From: Astropecten irregularis
Lineage: Eukaryota; Echinodermata; Asteroidea; Paxillosida; Astropectinidae
DNA: 64,000 nucleotides
Reading direction: 5' to 3'
NCBI GenBank assembly: GCA_963971285.1
Contig: OZ020259.1
Span: 3,286,001-3,350,000, forward strand
In this document: positions 44,620 through 55,581 of the stretch, piece by piece
Layout of the letters: every line of letters begins with the position of its first letter
Numbering within the stretch: position 1 is the first letter of the stretch
The notes under the pieces: generated by a model
Told to the model about the DNA's origin: nothing
Databases searched by the model: none
Seen by the model: the letters and a program-made list of their open reading frames with translations, nothing else
Program-made: the position numbers and the translations under genes

Positions 44620-47185
44620 TCAACTAGGGACCACATCGGGTTTGGGATAGCCGAATAACTCATAATCAAGTTTATAAACGTCCCAGAGTTTAGTCAACTG
44701 CAAATCCGTTAACTTCGAGAAGTATTTCTGAAAGGTACCGCTGTCAGAACTGTTTGTTGGTCGACTGCTGGCCGAGGAGAGGTACTGGACCTTACTCGGC
44801 GCTCCGATCATTTGCAGGAGGTATTTGGCATCCGTGGTTACGGTCTCCAGGTTACCGATGATGTCGTAATCGATGGTGCAAGGGGAGCAGATCTTGTGCA
44901 TCTCGGCCCAGTGGTCGCTGAAGTGAATGGTGAAGTCCTTCTCCACCTCGGCTCGCTCTGCTGGGTGCGTCAGGTAATCCACGAACTCAGTCCAGGAGAC
45001 GTTCTCGCCCGTCTGCAGGTCATGCGCCGAGGCGTGCTTCTTAAACTTCTGCACGATCTGCTTCCCAAACCGGTGGAAGAACTTGTTGCCGCGGTAGTAC
45101 TCCAAGTTCTCGAACTTGTTCCGGTAGACGGAGAGGGCTTTCTTGAAGGGCTCCCGGACGACGAAGAACTTGCGGTAGTTCTGAAGCCGGTGGGCCTGTT
45201 CTTCGGCGGTGTAGGAGTGGAGGAACTTCAGGTGGGCTTTCAGGTGGACCTCCTCGGATGTCAGGCCGTCAACTGAGTCCTTCTCCCCGTTCAGGACCAT
45301 CAGGACGCGCTTCCAGTTGCTGCAGCCCACCTTGGGTACGAAGCAGTACATGACCTTGTAGGCGTCTACCACGTAGATGTGGCGCTGGGTGTACGCGGTG
45401 GGCGCTTCTTGGGACTGGACGCCTCGTTGCTCGCAGGCGCCCCTTAATGAGGCCTTCCGCTTGGCCTGCACGGCCGCCTGAGTCTTAGCGAAGTCGAGGT
45501 ATGAGGACTTGCTGGATTCTATCTGTTCAGCTGTCTTCTGCAATCAGATGAAACAATTGGATTTAATGAACTTGGTATCAAACATTGCAATTCGGGCGAT
45601 TCCAAAACCATACCAATCGTGGAGAATAGGCCTACGTTGACAACTTCATTACTTTATCCCCATGTGTGACTCCAGCTACCAAATAAATATTAAAAGTTCA
45701 AGGATGTTGCGTTCTTGGAAAGTAGCTGTATATGAGTGATTTCGTGGCTTCTGACTGGCAAACAAACAAAGATAATGGACATTTTGGGACACTGAACAAC
45801 ATAGGTCACTGGATCAGTTGGTAAAGCGCCGTTCATGTGGCATCCCGGATGTCACAGGTTCGAATCCTGCTCCGGCCTTTCTTTGGTCAAATTTCAGTGA
45901 CTTCAACAGCTAAAAGGTATAAGTGGACATACCTGACTCCTTACGGGTGACTCCTGGTTGAAAGGCTTAATCAACAACCGTTTCTTGTAGGCTTCATCAT
46001 CAGCGAGGTCATTTGCTGTGGTGAAAAACAAGTGGTGGAAAGAGAAACCAGGATGATTATAAACTATAGGCCTACAAAACAGTATACTTGGCTTTTTAGA
46101 TGAAAACAGAACTTCAACGAAAGAAACAAAACTCCGGCTGGGCTATACATTCCCAATTTTACATGGCGAGACGTAGCCGGTGCACTCGCTTATACCAAGT
46201 TCAGGCTTCGGCAAGTACCACTCGCGTGCTTATTATTTTTTTTCAAGCCGTTCGAGCATTATTCGGACACGCGGCTGCCAGTAGGCCTAGGATGCGCCGC
46301 CACTTTAGGCTATAGGATACGCCGTGCTACTGACGTGCCGAACTAAAAAAAATACTTGTACATTTTCAAGTTTGGCACGGCCATATAGCACGGCGTTAAA
46401 TAGCGTCAAGGTTCCCCAAATTGAGTTCGACACTGGCGACAATTAGCTATCCGTATTCGGAACGACAGTGAAACGACCAGTAGTGTAGGTCTTTCACCAA
46501 ACTCATGGTAACTTATCGTAGAACTTATGATGCATTGCAGCCAGGCGCGGTTCTACGGGGGGGCTAGGGGGGGCTGTAGCCCCCCCCCCCCCAAATTTTG
46601 TCTAGCCCCCCCAAAAAATTGCAAGTGAAAAAAAAAATCTTGAAAATACTGGATTTTTTCAGTTATTAAGCGCCAATTACATAAAAAACGCGGTGTGTGG
46701 GCTATGATGTGCATGTTTTCGACCCCTAATAAAACATAGCAGAAGCGACTGTTAGAAGAACCCAAAATATTGGGTCTTCTAGCCCCCCCAAAAAAATAAT
46801 GGCTCTTCTAGCCCCCCCAACATTTTGACTCTAGAACCGCGCCTGATTGCAGCCCCCATACAGTCGAAGGATATGATTGACCCCTGGTCTCGGACCATCA
46901 TGTCTCAGTCTTGGACTTCCCGATCTCGACTTCCGCTCGGGCACGACAATCGTCAGCGTTCACGGTGCAACCGCGCCGCGCCGCGCCGCACCCCTGCCGT
47001 GCTGCACTCATTTCATCATTGATTTAAGTTCGGCATGGCAGCAGTACAGATACAGTATCAGTCTTGGTCTTACCCGCTGTTGTGTCTGTGCAATAGTAGT
47101 AGAACTCAGCTAGGACCAGACACCCTATCAAGGTAACGGCCATTAGAGCGATTCGTTTCATCCTCCAATCCAGTCTCGCCATCAT
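44620..47185 (-). CDS. Golgi carbohydrate sulfotransferase, CHST8-14 family, copy B
   Basis: Three coding exons on the minus strand: 47185-47074, 46015-45933 and 45537-44620; 1113 nt, 370 residues. The protein has a short basic tail (ARLDWRMKR), a membrane span (IALMAVTLIGCLVLAEFYYY) and a luminal stem. YCFVPKVGCSNWKR gives the 5'-phosphosulfate loop (residues 133-142) and REPFKKALSVYRNKF (193-207) the 3'-phosphate site. GENVSW, DHWAEMHKICSPC, YDIIGNLET and ELFGYPKP follow in the order of copy A. Unlike copy A, the whole catalytic domain lies in one exon. The two proteins are clearly paralogous but well diverged. The start exon follows an acceptor (CCACAG), so a 5' UTR exon is needed. The first of two adjacent ATGs was taken as the start. 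Confidence 0.9.
45797..45900 (+). mobile_element. tRNA-derived SINE fragment
   Basis: A box TGGATCAGTTGGTAAAGCGC, B box CAGGTTCGAATCC, then CTGCTCCGGCCTTTCTTTGG. The last part is the opposite-strand counterpart of the 19100/57929 tail, so one SINE family. Sulfotransferase B intron 2. Confidence 0.65.
46542..46845. mobile_element. hAT-like MITE with perfect 8-bp target duplication
   Basis: A 304-bp element with inverted ends CAGGCGCGGTTCTA and its complement, flanked by ATTGCAGC at 46534-46541 and 46846-46853. Inside are several runs of 7-14 C followed by A-rich sequence (AGCCCCCCCAAAAAA). The CAGGCGCGGTTCTA terminus and 8-bp duplication fit the hAT superfamily. It lies in intron 1 of sulfotransferase copy B. 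Confidence 0.85.
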
Positions 47186-47531
47186 GCTCAAAGCAACATC
47201 TGTGGATTGAAGTGGAAAACAGCAAACTCGAACAGGTGAAGAAAAATAAATTGACTTGGGAAGAGCAGTGAGGGTTGATTCGAAATAATTCTCCCGAATT
47301 TGTAAAGTTCCAAGCTAGGTATATCGGTCGCAGGCAAGTCGGAATACTTAGCCCGACTTAGCTAACGGTTAGCCTAACAATGATCCTATCTGAAAATGTA
47401 GCCGTTGAATGATAACATACGAACGAATACCAGCACAAAACATTGGCAGTATCAATCGTTGAATCATGGTTGGATGTACTAGTACCATGGAGGTACATTT
47501 AAGAACAATGTATTATAATAGGCCTACTCAC

Positions 47532-47620
47532 CAAATGCATTTTGCAGAAGGGATCAGAGATCGCACACTAACTGGCGTCGTTACTGCGTGTGACACGGCG
47601 ATGGAGTGTCGCATAAAATG
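47532..47620 (-). other. Probable 5' UTR exon of sulfotransferase copy B
   Basis: A GTGAGT donor (47531-47526) follows GCATTTG on the minus strand, about 330 bp upstream of the start-codon exon, which begins with an acceptor. The 5' limit is not visible. A CpG-rich stretch at 47860-47960 (CGCGCAGCGC, GCGCACGTGAG) could belong to the promoter. Confidence 0.4.
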
Positions 47621-48493
47621 AACAGATTATCGGGAAAAAAATGTCAAATGTTGACTTTATGTATTCGCATAGCAATGATGGCCTATGGTCATACATAGCG
47701 CACTATAGCACTAACAGTCAACGCCGCCCGATCCACATGTTGCACGGAGCAATGCTATATCGACAGACACGAAGAACGATCTTCGTACGGCATGTCAGTC
47801 AGTAACGTGATATGATTACACCCGTACCCAGCACGTTGCCATGGAACAGCACATGCTCAGTTGCGGACGGTCGTTCCAAATAAGGGAAATGCGGTTGAAA
47901 GTGTCTATGCGCGCAGCGCTGGTGCGCACGTGAGACATGCTCAGCACGGTGACCTTACAGACCGTTCATACCCGAGGAATAAAAGGCCGGGGGAAAAAAA
48001 GATTTAGTGTCTTGGTTAAATATTGATTGTGGCTAGGCTAGGGCAATTACGGCCAACGCAAAAAAGAAAAGTGGTATCGGTAATTCAGAACAGCTAGTGT
48101 TTATGCTTCCAATTTCTTTAATGTTTATTGAAATGAATAATTTCTTCAACGAATTTAACTAGTGAACCACGAATGCCCGGCCGGCTTTGGATATCTGGTG
48201 TTCGTTGCCAAAATAAAAGTGTCCACTAATTAGCATAATGTGGATTTGATTGGATATGCGTCGTCGACGTCACATGATTATGCAAGCTTTAAACTAAAAT
48301 AGTAAAACCATGATAATCTTCTACAGCACCGTTATTAGAAGCAGTTCAATTAATTTTGCAAAAGAGCAAATGAAATATTGCCAACAACAGCTAAATTACC
48401 ATACAAAGTAAATTGAAGCTGATATACAACAAGTCCGAACGCATGAAATTATACACCCCGTGGAAATGTAATGTCCTCGTTTTTCCATTGATT

Positions 48494-48922
48494 AGGGCGC
48501 CCCTTTTTAGTTTTTATAACTTTGGTTCTCATTTCTTGTTCACCTCGAGGGAGGGTCGGTTCAAGTGGTTCCAAAAAAAATTTTGGTGGAAAAAAAACTG
48601 GCTGAATACACAAAAACCTAAAGAAAATGATGTTCATTGTATTCACTGTAATCGCGTTTGAATATTTTTGTATCAACTTCAGTGATAAAAAGTATAAAAA
48701 TTGTAGGCCTATTGGCAAAAAAAAAAAGAGTTCTCAGATTTTTTTGAGAAAAATTTTGTCTTCAGAAACTTCTGGGAATTTTTTTTTTTTTCATATTTTT
48801 TTTTTTATATTATGCCATGCTGACAGGGTCGGCGGCAAAAAAAGGTGTTTTTTTCTTCGGTCGGAGCCCAAAATATGGGTCGGTCGGAAATGAGAACCAC
48901 AGTATTAAAAAGGGGCGCCCTT
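48494..48922. mobile_element. MITE with ~40-bp AGGGCGCCCCTTTTTA inverted ends
   Basis: The left end AGGGCGCCCCTTTTTAGT plus GGTTCTCATTTC matches the complement of the right end. The interior is poly-A/T rich with GGTCGGTCGG. The adjoining TA/TTA on both sides could be a mariner-type TA duplication. Confidence 0.7.
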
Positions 48923-49044
48923 AGAAAGACTTTTAATGTTAATATCTCAGCAACTTATTGGTTAGGGTTTATGTACCGTCCCGATTGGTTTGCCACAGTC
49001 AGCTCATGTTCACACGGTGTGACATTGTATAATCAGGTTAAAGC

Positions 49045-49305
49045 CGGTAACTTAATATCATACTTTGATTTTTGTCAAAGAAATGCAGATTCATGGGCAA
49101 AAATATGACGGAAGATTTTTTTTTATCTTTTAAAGATTAAAATTGTCTTTGGTCATTGTTTTTACTCTTTTCTGGATAAAATACAGCATTTCAGGCAGAC
49201 AAACTTGAACTATATGTTTGTACCATCACCATCTTTAAACCCTGGAAGTTATAGGTAAATCTGTGAAGAATACTATCTCGGTATGCTACCAAAGTATGAT
49301 AGTCT
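49045..49305 (-). mobile_element. AGGTAGTATCAT-family MITE, degenerate
   Basis: Keeps ATATCATACTTTGATTTTTG, ATGCAGATTCATGGGC, the TCTTTTAAAGA centre and CCAAAGTATGATAG at the far end. Ends are decayed and no clear target duplication is visible. Confidence 0.55.
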
Positions 49306-49784
49306 GAACTCTTTGTTAAATATTATGAACAAAATATCTACCCTATAATTCAATAACTGAGCAACAAATCACACTACTATTACATGATTTATATACAATA
49401 ATTTATTATACATTTCAATAAAAATTGGATTTCACAACTAATAAATCCTGCTTTTTGATAATTTTTTTAGAGAATGACATAGATGAGGCATTTGACATTA
49501 AACATGATATAGTTATTATGTTACTATACTATGTTCATATATCGATTCATGATTATGAAAAAAACATTTAAAACAGGGTGTGCCAATGTGCTGGTGTTAT
49601 ACTGGACTAGGGAGACTTCAATTAACAAATTTAGATCTGTAGTGTACTGTTATTCTGCCTATTTTCAACCTGCTTTGGAGTTATAGGAGGGGCTGACATT
49701 TCAATCATAGCAGAATCTTTATCAAAGGCTAAATGACAAGAGGACAAGAACATGCAAGTCAAGATATACATTAGGCAAACAAAA

Positions 49785-50103
49785 AAATTGTTGTGTTGCC
49801 CTCAAGTGGAAAAATAAAAATGTTGGGTCGGTCGGTCGATTTTAAATTTATTTATTTATTTTTTTTGCCGACTTTCAAACATTAACAATAAATACTGTGT
49901 CGTTCATATGCATATATAAAATATGAAATATATTAAATGACACAACATTAAAAGAGAACCTGATGAGACACGCTTTTTTACTGCTAAATCTTACATTTTC
50001 TGTCAAAAATGGTGAGTTTTTATACGAGGACTCGGATAAAAAAAAAAAATCCCGACCCAAAGTTTTGGCATTCTACGGTCGCTGAGGGCAACACAACAAT
50101 TTA
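49785..50103. mobile_element. MITE with AAATTGTTGTGTTGCCCTCA inverted ends
   Basis: The terminal 20 bp are inverted at the two ends (right end TGAGGGCAACACAACAATTT). The interior contains GGTCGGTCGGTCG and a T-rich tract followed by a related C/A-rich complement (AAAAAAAATCCCGACCC), giving extended foldback. Confidence 0.75.
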
Positions 50104-50184
50104 TTATTTTTGGCTTTATCATATTTTCAACCTCATAGAAAAGTGAAGAAAGAAAATTAAACTGGATCAAGATTCAAAGCTGCA

Positions 50185-50262
50185 GCTCCTATAGTCTAGT
50201 AAGACATGCATACAGAGGGGATGCAGGTCCAAATCCAGCTCCAGTCGATTTATCTTTGTTCA
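50185..50262 (+). mobile_element. tRNA-like SINE fragment, degenerate
   Basis: TATAGTCTAGTAAGAC (A-box remnant), AGGTCCAAATCCAGCTCCAG (B-box remnant) and the tail ATTTATCTTTGTTCACC shared with the other SINE copies. Confidence 0.45.
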
Positions 50263-50677
50263 CCTTCATACAATCAATTAAAAATTTCCCTAATTACTTC
50301 CCTTGTGATTATTCAATGATTACATTCACCTGAGAGGTACCTATGAGTGGCGGGGAGGGAAATGGGGTAACAGTAGATGGGATTGAAGTGGGGGGTACCT
50401 GAAAGGTCGGAATGGGAGCCCGGCCGCTTTTGTTGAAATTTGAAATATACATCTTTAGTGGAGGGTGGTGATGTAAATTGACATATTTTGTTCACATCCT
50501 CAGAAAAAGACAGCCTGCAACGACTTATACTAGAAGGAAAAACAAATGGAAAGAGAGGATACGGAAGATCAAGAACATAGTGGATGATGGAGGACATCAA
50601 GGAATGGGCACATATAGGTTACAGTGACTGCATAAGAAAAGCACAAGACTGAGAAGGATGGAGATCCATGATAGCCA

Positions 50678-50975
50678 ACCTGCTGGAAGCAGAACAGCCA
50701 CCAACCTGCTGGAAGAGGAACAAACAACCTGCTGGCACGCTGGAAAAGAAAAGCCAACCTGCTGGCATGCTGGAAGCAGAACAGCCAATCTGCTGGCATG
50801 CTGGAAGCAGAACAGCCAACCACCTGGAAGCAGAACAGCCAATCTGCTGGCCTGCTGGAAGCAGAACAGCCAACCACCTGGAAGCAGAACGGCCAACCTG
50901 CTAGAATGCTGGAAGCAGAACGGCCAACCTGCTGGAAGCAGAACAGCCAACATGCTGGGAGCAGAGGACACCTGC
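50678..50975 (+). repeat. Minisatellite, CCAACCTGCTGGAAGCAGAACAG units
   Basis: About ten units of 23-36 bp (AGCCAACCTGCTGGAAGCAGAAC, with CATGCTGGAAGC and CACCTGGAAGC variants). The repeat keeps several frames open on both strands, which explains long spurious frames (LEAEQP repeats). Downstream of LDAH. Confidence 0.9.
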
Positions 50976-51184
50976 TGATGATGATGGGATGTAAGCTGAT
51001 GAAGCCAAGGTTCCCCAATTCAGACTGAAATGTTAGTCTGGGCATTTGTACAAGTCAAGCAGAATCAAAGACTTTTTAGTGGATTTTTGTTTCTAAATAC
51101 TGATATTTTGGTTCCAAATTAAAATTCTGCTTTATAGAGGCAAATTCCATAAATTCTTTAAAAGTGGAAAGTGGTCCACGATCA

Positions 51185-54100
51185 TCAACTCTTCAGGGGT
51201 GTTAGTTCAGGCTGGAGCCAGTTCCAGACTAGGTCTCCCATGAGCTCACTGGATTCCAGGCAGAAGGCGTGCGCCACCCCGCGCTTGCACAGGCGAATGT
51301 CGCCCTCAGGGAAGAGCTCCTTCATGTCATCGTAGTAGTCCACGGGGCACCAGCCGTCCCGGGCCCCGTAGTAGAACAGGAGTTTGGGCAGGTATCGGGC
51401 GATGGTGTCCAGGTCTGGATCCACGACCTCTCGCATCTCGGTCGCGCCCATGTAGAGGGCGTTGTCGGCACAGCTGGGGTTGAAGAGATTGAGGGCCGCG
51501 TGGAAGGCGCACTTTGGAACCTGCGATGCAAGAAGAAGCATAATTCTTCTTAATAGCAGGCTTTGCAACAATTTTCATGGGAGAGCAGGTGGGTACCACC
51601 AGACAAAACCATCAGTCTAGAGGTAATTACTCTGCTTCCGTTCACCAAATGAAGGAAGGAATTCCTCCAAGGCTTCCGGGTTGCCCTCTTCAGTCTACTG
51701 AACCATGGAAGAAGGACAAGGAGCAAGGACTCAAGCTTCAACAACCATCCTTAGGATGACTCAGAGCAATCCTACACTGCACAATTAAATCCCCGCCTCA
51801 CTGAGACTAACCATCCATTTGAAAGTCAGAGAGTGAATCAATTGATCCAAGCAAAGTCTTCAGTAAAAATGACGGTGGACGGAGGAAGTCACACTTGAGT
51901 CTAGCTGGTGTCATTGAACCATCACCAACTCTGCCAATTTTTGACAAACTGTATAAAGCACTTTAATAGTAGTCTATGCCACAAACCACAGCTTCTTGCT
52001 CCTACCATATCCATGAAAACAGGTCCTAGCTATAAAAATTCAAGGAAGGCACCCACCTTTCTGTTCTTGAGAAACCAGTTGACCATCCGCCACTTGACCC
52101 AGTCGGAGAGGTAAGAGCCGAGGAATACAACCAGTAATCCCAGCCAGCGGGCATAGCAGAGGAACGGGGCCATGACCGTACCGTTGGGAGAGGCCCACAT
52201 CCTCTCAATGGTGGGGAACAGGAGGAGGGCCTTGAGGACGGGCAGGGTGGGGCATCGCTTCATGACTTGGAGGATGATGTGGCAGCCTGTGAGTACATTG
52301 TGTTGGTACAATGTAAATATTGAATGGTAATGAGGGCAATAGTAAAAGCAATAGTGCACAGCTGAGGGCACTATTGCTCAGCTCAGCTGAGGGCACCATT
52401 ACACAGCTGGGGCACTTGTACACTGCTTAGGGCACTATTGCACAGCTGAAGACACTAGTGCACAGCAGCTGAGGGTACTATTGCACAGCTGAAGACACTA
52501 GTGCACAACAGCTGATGGTACTAGTGCATAGCTGAAGATACTAGTGCACAGCAGCTGAGGGTACTAGTGCACAGCTGAGGACACTAGTTCACAATTTAGG
52601 GCATTAGGATTCAAACAGCATCTTTGCCGTCCATCGCAAGTCAAACCATTATAAAGGTGACCATAGGGAGGTCTTCCTTGGTGTATGAGGTGACTTACCG
52701 ATGGAATGTCCAATCAGAACTAGTCGTTTGTTCGGAGGCACGAAATCTCGAAGGAAAGCTTCCTTGTGGTCTATCTGGTCCTCCAAACTGAAAGTGTCTG
52801 ATTGTAAAAGAACAAAAACCAAAATGAATTCAAGTTTAACTACAGCTTCTCAACAAAATGAGTCAATGCACAATGTTTTCTTTACATAGCTGTGCATAGT
52901 TTCTAGACACCTGTTCACACACAGAGGGCTGGGCCATGCATGCATAAACAATGTGGTCACTCGATGGTTGAATACCACCGGACAATACCCCGAATTCCCG
53001 GCCTATGTAATTGGTGTCACTGCATCTGTGTTCGGAGCTCAAAGAGCAGTCTAATCTCGATGCTGATGCTGATACTGAAATGCTGACCAGATAATTATGA
53101 TCAAAAATGGTTCATTGATTGAACCTCTTGTTCCAGACAGTGTACCCCATCCAATGCATTTTCAGTGGACATGGTGGAAATAACAAAGCGATCATGAACA
53201 CTCTCGCACCATGAGGCAAACTGCTATCGATGATTCCTGTCCGGAAGGGGTTAAAAAGGAACGTAACCCACTGGTTGAGATGTCTGCAATAGGAAGGGGG
53301 TTGAACAAATCAACCTCTAAAAAAGATCTGTCTCCTACCTGTGATACCTCCATGTTCCTCCGGTACGCTAGTGTGGCCAGCGTGCGATATGCCCCACACC
53401 ATTGCCCTGCATGCACTGGCCTTAAACAGTGTCATCATGAAGACCTCGTAGAAGTCAACTATGCCAGGATTACCTATTCAAAACAATTAACAGCAATCCA
53501 TAAACATCCCAGACAAAAGCTTTATGTAAGATCATTCAAAAATAAGTTATTTTACTCGTACTCGGAAGATAAGTACTTGCACTCGTACTCATACGCACAA
53601 GTACTTGCACTCAGAAACCAGGGGTCGATTTCACGAAGCCCTACGATCGATCGCAAGTCAAGATACGAAGGATAACCCATCGTATCCTTTGACTTCTATG
53701 CTGGGCTTGCCATACATCATAAGTCCTATGATTGATAGTAAGTTACGGTGAGTTTGGTGAAATCGACCCCAGTTCTTGTACTCGGCTGGCAAAGTAGGCC
53801 TACTCGACCTGTCTTGGTACTCAGCAGTCAAAGTACTCGGCAGTGCTTTGGTACTCGGAAAAGAGTACTCGACTACAACACTGAAAATAACAACAATTCC
53901 AATAACCCCATACAGTATATGAGAAGGAGAAGATATGATCTTGAAAAGAGATGTCTTAAGTACATTTTTCACAGATATGAAACAATGTCCTAGTTTCCAA
54001 TGAAATGAGGTACGTTGTTTCATAGGTAGGGGGTGGGGAGGTTGCAGAAATAAAGCGCCAATGAAATGAGGTACAATTGTTCCATATATAGACGGGGGGG

Positions 54101-54375
54101 TTGCAGAAACAAAGTGCTAATGACTGTAAGCTATCATCATATGTTGGGCAAATACACTCCAAAATTCTCCTGACATCTGCACAAATTATACACATGTGTA
54201 ATGTTCACTGAAATATACCTGGGATGACTAAAAATAGAACATCCATCTCATCTTGGGCTGTCTGGTGCCCAGCGTCGCACTGCTCCACTTTCATGATGCG
54301 CGTTGGAATGCCCCTGACCTTCACGTACTCGGCCCTGCATATGCACTCCATTTTATCCGACTGCTCAGTTTCCAT
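51185..54375 (-). CDS. LDAH: Lipid droplet-associated hydrolase (alpha/beta hydrolase)
   Basis: Five coding exons on the minus strand: 54375-54219, 53473-53339, 52797-52699, 52286-52057 and 51520-51185; 957 nt, 318 residues (human LDAH 325). It is a serine-hydrolase-fold protein of lipid-droplet and ER membranes, linked to cholesterol ester and triglyceride turnover. Seen: LVIPGNPG, spanning the exon 1-2 junction, the family's oxyanion-side loop; GISHAGH; RLVLIGHSIG with the candidate nucleophile Ser129; LLFPTIERMWASPNG, highly diagnostic; a hydrophobic WLGLLVVFLGSYL hairpin-type segment that may insert in the droplet; YYGARDGWCP with candidate Asp262; FPEGDIRLC; and VAHAF with candidate His291. 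The triad is therefore intact. Introns hold a minisatellite (52353-52595), a GGGGTCGATTTCAC element and a LINE fragment in the 5' intron. Confidence 0.94.
52353..52595 (+). repeat. Minisatellite in LDAH intron 3 (CACTAGTGCACAGCAGCTGAGG)
   Basis: About nine degenerate units of GCACAGCTGAGGGCACTATT and GAAGACACTAGTGCACAGCAGC. Many PvuII-like CAGCTG cores. Confidence 0.85.
53625..53770. mobile_element. MITE, GGGGTCGATTTCAC ends
   Basis: Inverted ends GGGGTCGATTTCACGAAGCC and its complement (TTTGGTGAAATCGACCCC), inner GATACGAAGGAT/ATCGTATCCTTTG also paired. It is inserted inside a degenerate GTACTCG/GTACTTG repeat (53555-53875) in LDAH intron 1. Confidence 0.75.
54000..54122 (+). repeat. 60-bp tandem duplication in LDAH intron 1
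   Basis: CCAATGAAATGAGGTAC, then GTTGTTTCATA or a variant, GGGGGTTGCAGAAA and AAAG.GC occurs twice. Confidence 0.75.
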
Positions 54376-54498
54376 GGCAACCTAGGGATGGATGAGTCTG
54401 CCAACAACCGTACTGGGTTTATTCTTTGACTGTGAAGACAATTGATAAAATATTGTCTGCATGATTTTAAACATGAAATAATGAAATTATTTTTATGA

Positions 54499-54604
54499 AT
54501 GCGGCTGGTTCTCTTGACTAAGCACCGCTTGAGGTGGCTAGGGCACGTGCGACGCATGGACGATGGCCGCATCCCCAAGGATCTGCTTTATGGCAACTTG
54601 GCGA
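54499..54604 (+). pseudogene. Non-LTR retrotransposon fragment (C-terminal reverse-transcriptase tail)
   Basis: The translation contains KHRLRWLGHVRRMDD and RIPKDLLYG, the widespread LRWLGHV-R-MDD-RIPK motif at the C-terminal end of LINE reverse-transcriptase ORFs. Only about 35 residues survive; both ends are broken. It lies in the LDAH 5' intron on the opposite strand. Confidence 0.75.
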
Positions 54605-54859
54605 GCTCGCAGATGGATCAAGTCATAGTCAGGCATAGCGGTCGCCTCTCCCTCCGCTTCCCTAGGGGTGTATTCTATAAATAGCTCAAGCGTTAAGCGT
54701 GGAGCCCTATTATAAGCTACATACGTAGAAATCCTTAGTTTCATTACTAATACTAAAAATAAACAATAATATCAACAACAATGGTATTATTAGGCTATAT
54801 AGGCCTAAGTATAGCCCCCATCGACCAATGGGATCAGTCACATTGCAATACACACAGCC

Positions 54860-55240
54860 ACACGTGACAATAACAAGACCCTAGATTATTCCAAGATCTC
54901 TCAGACCAGCCAAAGCCAGACATACAAAACTGAAAACCATAAGGTAAAGGACCTTGTTTATCAATATGGTATTCGATGTCCTAGTCCTATACGTACCTGG
55001 ATTCCCCGTGCTGGCAAAATGAACGGCTCTGCCCTGCCCTAAATATCAATAATAAATCAAGACAGCACCAGTCGCAAAGCATGCAGCGGCACGTGACAAT
55101 AACAAGTCCCTAGATCTGAAATGGCCCAGACATGATCGCGCTAGACCAGGTCCAGACATAGTAAATCATAAGAAAAAAATGACCTTGTTTATCATTTACA
55201 ATCGACATCCCTTCATATTCGGTGTCCTACGTACCTGGAT
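54860..55240 (-). promoter_or_regulatory. LDAH 5' region: tandemly duplicated segment with two alternative UTR donors
   Basis: Two imperfect copies (about 54850-55005 and 55080-55240) share ACGTGACAATAACAAG, CAGACATA, GACCTTGTTTATCA and, at the end, CCTACGTACCTGGATT or a close variant. On the minus strand each copy ends in AATCCAG followed by a GTACGTA donor (exon ends 54997 and 55235). The LDAH start exon opens with acceptor CCCTAG (exon from 54381), so either donor could supply the 5' UTR. Confidence 0.5.
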
Positions 55241-55581
55241 TATTTAGATTACGTAATATTACGTAACATTTTGAACAAAGCTCTGAAGCAAGTGAAGGCA
55301 AAAACCGAAACTGTCACGTTTACGTCAACGTGCCGCATGTGATGTAATATAGTCGGGTACTCTGCCAACTTCAACACTAGGTGGACACATTATGCAGTCA
55401 GGGTACCAGTCTGAAGCCGGTCCTTGAAAATTGTGAAGAATTTGGGCCGCCAGCTCGACTCGGGTGAAGTTGTTTTGCAGAGAATTTGTCGGTAAACATC
55501 TCATCTTGGATACTTGGACTGAAGTTTGTCTTGTTTGTGGTCATTTGGTGCTGTAATTTCTCCGGGAGAATAGACGGAAAG
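55241..55581. promoter_or_regulatory. Bidirectional promoter interval between LDAH and UQCC1
   Basis: The inferred LDAH 5' UTR and the UQCC1 start codon (55582) lie less than 350 bp apart in head-to-head orientation. No TATA box or convincing core element is visible. Shared promoter use is inferred from spacing alone. Confidence 0.5.

Noticed and set aside
44812-45276. 154-codon plus-strand frame
   Set aside because: Antisense shadow of the sulfotransferase copy B catalytic exon.
45797-45900. tRNA gene candidate (A and B boxes present)
   Set aside because: No acceptor stem or anticodon arm can be folded, and related sequences with a common tail occur elsewhere; interpreted as SINE. The same applies to 17492, 23935, 37640 and 62478.
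50569-51045. Long frames on both strands (up to 158 codons) with repeated LEAEQP or LLPAGWLFCFQ-like words
   Set aside because: They are produced by a ~23-36 bp minisatellite that lacks stops in several frames; no splice context or family motif.
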